A DNA stretch of 64,000 nucleotides from VRUE01 sp963716735 (lineage in GTDB: Bacteria; Actinomycetota; Thermoleophilia; Solirubrobacterales; 70-9). How positions within the stretch are numbered: the stretch's first letter is position 1; every line of letters begins with the position of its first letter. Of the stretch, positions 59,852-64,000 are shown one piece after another. The notes beneath the pieces are model-generated. The model was not told where the DNA came from, made no database searches, and saw only the letters and a list, made by a program, of their open reading frames with translations. The stretch is from the NCBI GenBank assembly GCA_963716735.1, contig OY970321.1, positions 2,480,001-2,544,000 of the forward strand, in the 5' to 3' direction. The position numbers and the translations under genes are program-made.

Positions 59852-60490
59852 TCAGGGCTTCAGCCGGAACGGCGGGTACTCGTCGGTGACGAGGGTGAAG
59901 GCGTAGCCGACTACCCGATTGTGCCAGCGGATCGTGCCCTCCACGAAGTCGAAGAGGCCGCGCGGGTAGCGGCCGGTGAAGAGGATCGCGAACCAGGCGA
60001 AGACCACCGCGAAGAAGGCGCCGATGGAGAGGAAGAAGAGGACGAAGTAGTGCGGGATGGCGAGCAGCCACTTGACCAGCGGCAGCCCTCTCGCGAGGCG
60101 CTCGGCGTCGGGATAGGGGAAGTCGAGGTGGACGGACTGGTGCTCGTCGGTCGAGGGGTATTCGTCATCCATCAACGCGAAATAGACGCCGATCCGGTTG
60201 CCGAAGCGAAGGAATTCGAGGTTCCAGTCGTACCACCAGCGTGGGTATTTCTTCCTGAAGAGGAGCATCAGCACGATCGGCGCGAAGATCAGCGTGCCGG
60301 TGGAGGCCGCCACCCCGTAGTCGTAGCTGCCGATGCTGCCGCCCGGCAGCAGGGCAATCAGGATCGCGATCGGGATCACGGTGAAGATGCGGAAAAAGGT
60401 CGTCAGCCGGTTCAGCTGCCGCTCCGGGTAATCGACCGAGAACGTGACCGGGTATCTGCTCGGGCCGGGCTCGATGCTGTTCATCTCCAT
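59852..60490 (-). CDS. DUF4389 membrane protein
   Basis: 212 residues; GAAGGGAG before ATG 60490. YPVTFSVDYPERQLNRLTTFFRIFTVIPI, VKWLLAIPHYFVLFFLSIGAFFAVVFAWFAILFTGRYPRGLFDFVEGTIRWHNRV are the two copies of the DUF4389 pattern, with four membrane helices. Widespread in actinobacteria; function unknown. Confidence 0.88.
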   Translation of the reverse strand: MEMNSIEPGPSRYPVTFSVDYPERQLNRLTTFFRIFTVIPIAILIALLPGGSIGSYDYGVAASTGTLIFAPIVLMLLFRKKYPRWWYDWNLEFLRFGNRIGVYFALMDDEYPSTDEHQSVHLDFPYPDAERLARGLPLVKWLLAIPHYFVLFFLSIGAFFAVVFAWFAILFTGRYPRGLFDFVEGTIRWHNRVVGYAFTLVTDEYPPFRLKP

Positions 60491-60602
60491 CGTTGCTCCC
60501 TTCGGGACGAGTTACCGCAATCATCGCCGACCGCGCGGCGGAATGCGAGTTTCGGCACGAAGTCTGCGGACAATCCTTTGAATCTGCGCACCACACGCGC
60601 GT

Positions 60603-60620
60603 CGACGCTTCCTAGCGTCG
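60603..60620. promoter_or_regulatory. Palindrome over the promoter of the toxin-antitoxin pair
   Basis: CGACGC-TTCCTA-GCGTCG; the -10 TAGCGT (60613-60618) is inside it and GTG 60627 follows 8 bases later. Position fits autoregulation by the antitoxin or complex. Confidence 0.5.
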
Positions 60621-60626
60621 CGGGGT

Positions 60627-60920
60627 GTGATACTTATTGTCCGAGGCGCAGATGGACGTTACGTCGAGTTCGGCCAGTACGCCTGGAGTCACATCAACCG
60701 TCACCATCCTCATATGACCGATTTCTTGTCGGACATAGTGTTGACCATCGAACACCCCGCTTATCGGGAGCCAGACAGCCGAGCGGGCCGTGAGCGGCTG
60801 TTCAGGCAAGGCGGGCCAGATCGCTGGATCCGAGTCGTCCTTGAATTTGCAGGTAGTTTCGATCGGGTTGTCACCGCCTTCTCACAGTTCCACGATCCTG
60901 GGTGGAGAAATCGACGATGA
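60627..60920 (+). CDS. Putative toxin, RelE/BECR-fold-like small protein
   Basis: 97 residues from GTG 60627. GQYAWSHINRHHPHM, IEHPAYREPDSRAGRERLFRQGG and RWIRVVLEFAGSFDRVVTAFSQF have the strand order and conserved His/Arg pattern of phage-type BECR (RelE-like) nucleases. Its stop overlaps the ATG of a DUF2283 gene (ATGA), a pairing often seen in toxin-antitoxin modules. The assignment is structural-pattern inference; no residue has been tested. Confidence 0.6.
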   Translation: MILIVRGADGRYVEFGQYAWSHINRHHPHMTDFLSDIVLTIEHPAYREPDSRAGRERLFRQGGPDRWIRVVLEFAGSFDRVVTAFSQFHDPGWRNRR

Positions 60921-61210
60921 CCATCTGCATGGGAAGCCACGAGTTTGATGACGTCGACTATGACGCAGTGGGCGATGTTCTCTACATGCACAAGGGCGAA
61001 CCGGTTCCGGCCGCGAAAACGCTGGCCACCCCGGAGGGACATGCAGTGATGTTGGATGGGGTTGGCGGGATCATCGGCATCACTGTCGTCAACGCGAAGT
61101 GGCTGGCGGAGCGCGACGGGCGGATCACTGTTTCGATCCCTAAGTCACATGCGGCTTTGGACCGGCTCGAGACCTCCGCAGAGGCTCTGGCACGCACGCT
61201 TGCGGCATAG
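60917..61210 (+). CDS. DUF2283 protein, putative antitoxin
   Basis: 97 residues from ATG 60917, overlapping the upstream stop; GTG 60902 is possible. DYDAVGDVLYMHKGEP, TPEGHAVMLDGVGGIIGITVVNAKWL is the DUF2283 pattern. DUF2283 proteins commonly accompany small toxin-like genes. No separate DNA-binding motif is visible. Less GC-rich than the surroundings, which suggests transfer. Confidence 0.75.
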   Translation: MTICMGSHEFDDVDYDAVGDVLYMHKGEPVPAAKTLATPEGHAVMLDGVGGIIGITVVNAKWLAERDGRITVSIPKSHAALDRLETSAEALARTLAA

Positions 61211-61231
61211 TCGAGCGTCCAGGGCAGGGTT

Positions 61232-62650
61232 TCACTCCGCCGCCGGAACGCCGCCTGCCACCACATTCACGAAGTTCTCCAGATGGCGCGTGGTCCAGCA
61301 CTCGAAGGCGCCGTCGCAGTGGCGCTCGTAGGCGGCCATCACCGAGTCGCCGTAGTTCCAGTAGAGCTTCGGCTCGGGGTTGAGCCAGAAGAGGCGGCCG
61401 GCGCGCTCGGCCACCTGGGCGAAGACCTCGGCGTGGGGCTCGCGGCCGTTGGTGCGGGCGTCGCCGAGCACGATCACGGTCGAGCGCGGGTCGAGGTCGT
61501 CGGAGATCTCGGTCAGGAACTCGAGCCAGACGCGGCCGTAGTCGGTGTAGCCGGAGACGTCGGCGACGCCGCCCTCGCTGGAGATCCGCCGCGCGATCTC
61601 GCGGAAGTCACGCTCGTGCTCGAAGATCTCGGTCACCTCTGAGATCCGCTCGATGAAGACGAAGCTGCGCAGCTTGCGGAACGAGTCGTGCAGGGCGTGC
61701 AGGACCGAGAGGAAGAAGACGCTGGCCGAGGTGACGCTGGTCGAGACGTCGCAGAGGACGTAGATCTCCGGCCGCCGCGGACGCTTCGGCCGGTAGCGCA
61801 GGTGCATTGGCACGCCGCCGGTCTCCAGCGAGGCGCGCATCGTCCGCCGCACGTCGACCGTCCGCGCCTTGCGCCGACCGCGTTGCTCGTGGCCGAGCGT
61901 CGCCAGGCGGCGCTTCATCTGCGAGACGGCGCGGTGCACGGCGGCCAGGTCCTGGGTTGGGCTGGTCGGCAGCGCCCGGTCGAGCTCGGCCAGCGGGCGC
62001 GAGGGGGGAAGGGTCTCGGTGCGCTCGATCAGGTCGCGTTCGAGCTCGCGCCGCAGGTGGCGCTCGAAGCGGTTGAGCTGGTCGCGGTCGATCGGCGGCA
62101 GCTCCCCGGCGCCGTCGGTGGCCTCGCCCTGCGGCTGGGTCCCCGCCGAGAGCTCCAGGGTGCGGCGGATCCGCTGCACGTCGACGCCAACGACGCCGGA
62201 GCCCTCGCCCTGGCGGCCGAAGGCGGCGATCGCTAGTCGCGCCAGGTCGCGCATCTGACCCTCGTCGCCCTCGATGATCGCCTGGCGGATCTGCTCGCGC
62301 AGCTCGTCGATGTCGAGCCGCTCGGCGCCCTCGTGGCGCTGCTCGGTCTCGTCGATCTGGCGCTCGATCGCCTCCGCCTCGGCGGCGCGGAAGAACCAGC
62401 GCTCGAACAACAGCTCGAAGAGCCGCCTGTCCTCCTGGGACTTGGCGATCGTCGTCGCCAGCGCCTCGCGGAAGTCGTCGCGCGACTCCCAGGGCACCTG
62501 CTCGAGCGCGGCAAAGGCGTCGAGGATCTCCGACGTGCCGACCGCCACCCCCTCGCTGCGCAGCTCCTCGCAGAAGCCGAGCAGCTTCGCCGCCAGCCCG
62601 GGCGGACCAGCGTCGGCTCGGGGGCCGTAGGGAGAGCCCGTGGGGCTCAC
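61232..62650 (-). CDS. VWA domain protein, CoxE-like
   Basis: 472 residues; GTG 62650 overlaps the stop of the MoxR-like gene (GTGA). Residues 1-290 are helical; the C-terminal VWA domain has the metal-ion site YVLCDVSTSV (DxSxS), followed by VADVSGYTDYGRVW and STVIVLGDARTNGREP. Such proteins act with MoxR ATPases as chaperone pairs, for example in CO-dehydrogenase maturation (CoxD/CoxE), but no cox genes are seen here. Confidence 0.9.
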   Translation of the reverse strand: MSPTGSPYGPRADAGPPGLAAKLLGFCEELRSEGVAVGTSEILDAFAALEQVPWESRDDFREALATTIAKSQEDRRLFELLFERWFFRAAEAEAIERQIDETEQRHEGAERLDIDELREQIRQAIIEGDEGQMRDLARLAIAAFGRQGEGSGVVGVDVQRIRRTLELSAGTQPQGEATDGAGELPPIDRDQLNRFERHLRRELERDLIERTETLPPSRPLAELDRALPTSPTQDLAAVHRAVSQMKRRLATLGHEQRGRRKARTVDVRRTMRASLETGGVPMHLRYRPKRPRRPEIYVLCDVSTSVTSASVFFLSVLHALHDSFRKLRSFVFIERISEVTEIFEHERDFREIARRISSEGGVADVSGYTDYGRVWLEFLTEISDDLDPRSTVIVLGDARTNGREPHAEVFAQVAERAGRLFWLNPEPKLYWNYGDSVMAAYERHCDGAFECWTTRHLENFVNVVAGGVPAAE

Positions 62651-63537
62651 CCAGCCTGCGTCGGCGCCGCGAGCTTCATCCCCACCCGCTCGGCGACCAG
62701 GTCGATGTCGGTGCGGTGCTTGACGATGATCGACATCGACTGCTCGAAGGTCTCGCGGTCGATGTCCTCGGCGCCCATCAAGAGCAGCGTCCGCGCCCAG
62801 TCGATCGTCTCGGCGATCGAGGGCGGCTTCTTCAGGTCGAGCGCCCGCACCATCCGCACCACCTCGACCAGCCGCCGGGTCAGGGTCTCGGACAGGTCCG
62901 GCGTGTGCAGGCGGACGATCTCCATCTCACGCTCCAGCTCCGGGTAGTCGAGCCAGAGGTAGAGGCAGCGCCGCTTCAGCGCCTCGGTCAGCTCGCGCGA
63001 GTTGTTCGAGGTGAGGACGACGATCGGCATCGAGGTCGCCGAGACCTGTCCCAGCTCGGGGATCGTGATCTGGAAGTCGGAGAGCAGCTCGAGCAGCATC
63101 GCCTCGAACTCCTGGTCGGTCTTGTCGATCTCGTCGATCAAGAGGACGACCGGCTCGGCGCTGGCGATCGCCTGCATCAGCGGCCGCTCGAGCAGGAACT
63201 CCTCGCTGAAGATGTCGCCGTGGACGTCCTCCCAGCCGGACTCGCCGCCGGCCTGGATGCGCAGCAGCTGCTTGCGGTAATTCCACTCGTACAGCGCCTT
63301 GGCCTCGTCGAGGCCCTCGTAGCACTGCAGGCGGATCAGCTCGCGGCCGCTGGCGCGCGAGAGCGCCTTGGCCAGCTCGGTCTTGCCGACCCCCGCCGGG
63401 CCCTCGACCAGGATCGGCTTGCCCAGCCGCTGGGCGAGGAAGGAGACCAGCGCCGCCGACTCGTCGGCGAGGTAGCGGGCGTCGGCCAGCGCCTCCTTCG
63501 TCTCCGCCACGGAAGCGGGTGTCTGCGCCTCAGCCAT
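62647..63537 (-). CDS. MoxR-family AAA+ ATPase
   Basis: 296 residues. Walker A EGPAGVGKTELAKAL, Walker B VVLLIDEIDKTD, sensor 1 VVLTSNNSRELTEALKRRCLYLWL with the arginine finger region. CoxD/MoxR type. Promoter: minus-strand -10 TATCAT (63545-63550) lies 7 bases before ATG 63537, leaderless. Translationally coupled to the VWA gene, with which it presumably forms a remodelling complex. Confidence 0.93.
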   Translation of the reverse strand: MAEAQTPASVAETKEALADARYLADESAALVSFLAQRLGKPILVEGPAGVGKTELAKALSRASGRELIRLQCYEGLDEAKALYEWNYRKQLLRIQAGGESGWEDVHGDIFSEEFLLERPLMQAIASAEPVVLLIDEIDKTDQEFEAMLLELLSDFQITIPELGQVSATSMPIVVLTSNNSRELTEALKRRCLYLWLDYPELEREMEIVRLHTPDLSETLTRRLVEVVRMVRALDLKKPPSIAETIDWARTLLLMGAEDIDRETFEQSMSIIVKHRTDIDLVAERVGMKLAAPTQAG

Positions 63538-63544
63538 GAAGGCG

Positions 63545-63552
63545 ATGATAAT
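63545..63552. promoter_or_regulatory. Overlapping divergent -10 boxes
   Basis: Minus-strand TATCAT (63545-63550, MoxR gene) and plus-strand GATAAT (63547-63552, small membrane protein) overlap by 4 bases; starts are 23 bp apart. Confidence 0.45.
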
Positions 63553-63560
63553 CCGCGCCG

Positions 63561-63788
63561 ATGCCCGACCTCGCCCTCGTTCTCTCCTTCGCCGCTCTGC
63601 TCCCGCACAGCGCCGGCCCCTACATCGCCCTGATGCTGATCGGCTTCGCCACCGGGATCACCGGCCACATGACCGGCTTGCGCTGGCTGGTCGCCGCCGG
63701 CATCGTCCTGATCTTCCTCGGCGCCTTCCTCTTCCCGCTGGCGCTCAACCTGACCGAGTCGACGCCACCGCAACTTAAGAACCGCTGA
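63561..63788 (+). CDS. Small two-helix membrane protein, unknown
   Basis: 75 residues. Two or three hydrophobic segments (LALVLSFAALLPHSAGPYIALMLIGFATGI and WLVAAGIVLIFLGAFLFPLAL), short polar ends. The ATG lies 8 bases after a -10 GATAAT. No family recognised. Confidence 0.6.
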   Translation: MPDLALVLSFAALLPHSAGPYIALMLIGFATGITGHMTGLRWLVAAGIVLIFLGAFLFPLALNLTESTPPQLKNR

Positions 63789-63800
63789 AGGTGCACCCGC

Positions 63801-63806
63801 TAGCCT
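63801..63806 (+). promoter_or_regulatory. -10 hexamer TAGCCT of the last gene
   Basis: TAGCCT lies 13 bases before ATG 63820, with no ribosome site between. Confidence 0.35.
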
Positions 63807-63819
63807 TACGGCCCCCGCA

Positions 63820-64000
63820 ATGAGTCGCCCCCGCCTTCTTTCCGCCGTCGCCGTCCTGATCGTGCTCTGCATGTCCCTGGCCGCCTGCGGGGGAGGCGGC
63901 GACAAGAGCAGCGAGAGCCCGCAGACGGTTCTCGACGAAGCGACCCTGCAGGGGATCGAAAGCGGCAACATCGATCTCTCGGTCGGCGTCGAGGCGCAGG
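63820..64000 (+). CDS. Lipoprotein, cut by the right window edge
   Basis: The first 60 codons only. Signal peptide with lipobox CMSLAAC (Cys23), a Gly/Ser/Glu linker, then QTVLDEATLQGIESGNIDLSVGVEAQ, which recalls the start of actinobacterial LppX/LprG-like lipid-binding lipoproteins. The rest is outside the window. Confidence 0.65.
   Translation, partial: MSRPRLLSAVAVLIVLCMSLAACGGGGDKSSESPQTVLDEATLQGIESGNIDLSVGVEAQ

Overview
This 64 kb window is GC-rich (about two thirds G+C by eye) and very densely coded. The gene set suggests an actinobacterium, probably of the class Thermoleophilia (Solirubrobacterales-like): actinobacterial MMPL transporters, an mIHF-type nucleoid protein, MlaE-type permeases, an LCP protein, and lipoproteins with typical lipoboxes. 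This placement is inference from gene content. I see no tRNA, rRNA, CRISPR array, phage module or intact insertion sequence. Many genes carry a -10-like hexamer (TANNNT) only 6-13 bases before the start codon and no ribosome-binding site, which suggests widespread leaderless transcription.

Layout. 1-6.8 kb: lon (cut by the left edge), a GT-C glycosyltransferase, a TetR regulator and an MMPL exporter. 6.8-13.4 kb: amidase, an R2lox-like metal oxidase fused to an SCP2 lipid-binding domain, an acyl-CoA ligase, small proteins and an FKBP. 13.4-21.1 kb: MFS carrier and housekeeping genes (glyS, rsmI, metG) with an LCP protein and a ROK kinase. 21.1-23.1 kb: two secreted-protein cassettes separated by degenerate copies of the ends of both flanking genes. 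23.1-27.8 kb: FMN oxidase, aldehyde dehydrogenase, sugar dehydrogenase. 27.9-35.2 kb: a translationally coupled lipid-transport-like operon (two MlaE permeases, MlaF ATPase, RND exporter, degenerate thioredoxin, B3/B4 protein). 35.3-38.5 kb: MITE-like element, mIHF, and a divergent acyl-transfer pair resembling bacterial sphingolipid genes. 38.5-42 kb: AlkA-type glycosylase and a PAS-GAF-GGDEF-EAL protein. 42-50 kb: a ThiXYZ-like importer, a TSUP carrier, an Rrf2 regulator and a full sulfate importer. 50-59.5 kb: PhoD, a pstSCAB operon extended by four unknown coupled genes (the last frameshifted), and a second Rrf2 regulator. 59.6-64 kb: small membrane proteins, a putative toxin-antitoxin pair, a MoxR/VWA pair, and a lipoprotein cut by the right edge.

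How it may work together. A 14-bp palindrome, TGGCTRRYCAGCCA, lies in the promoters of the MMPL exporter, the R2lox-SCP2 fusion and the aldehyde dehydrogenase; the TetR gene beside the first copy is the likely regulator, giving a candidate lipid or aldehyde regulon. A different palindrome, TGTYGAGT-N5-ACTCAACA, lies at the predicted transcription starts of the pst operon and of a nearby 66-residue gene. The sulfur locus has its own Rrf2 regulator without cysteines.

Most notable signals: these two operator families; the R2lox-SCP2 fusion, which keeps the Val/Tyr crosslink positions; the duplicated metG/oxidase gene ends around the secreted-protein cassettes; two MITE-like elements that lie exactly at stop codons; and divergent gene pairs whose predicted -10 boxes overlap face to face.
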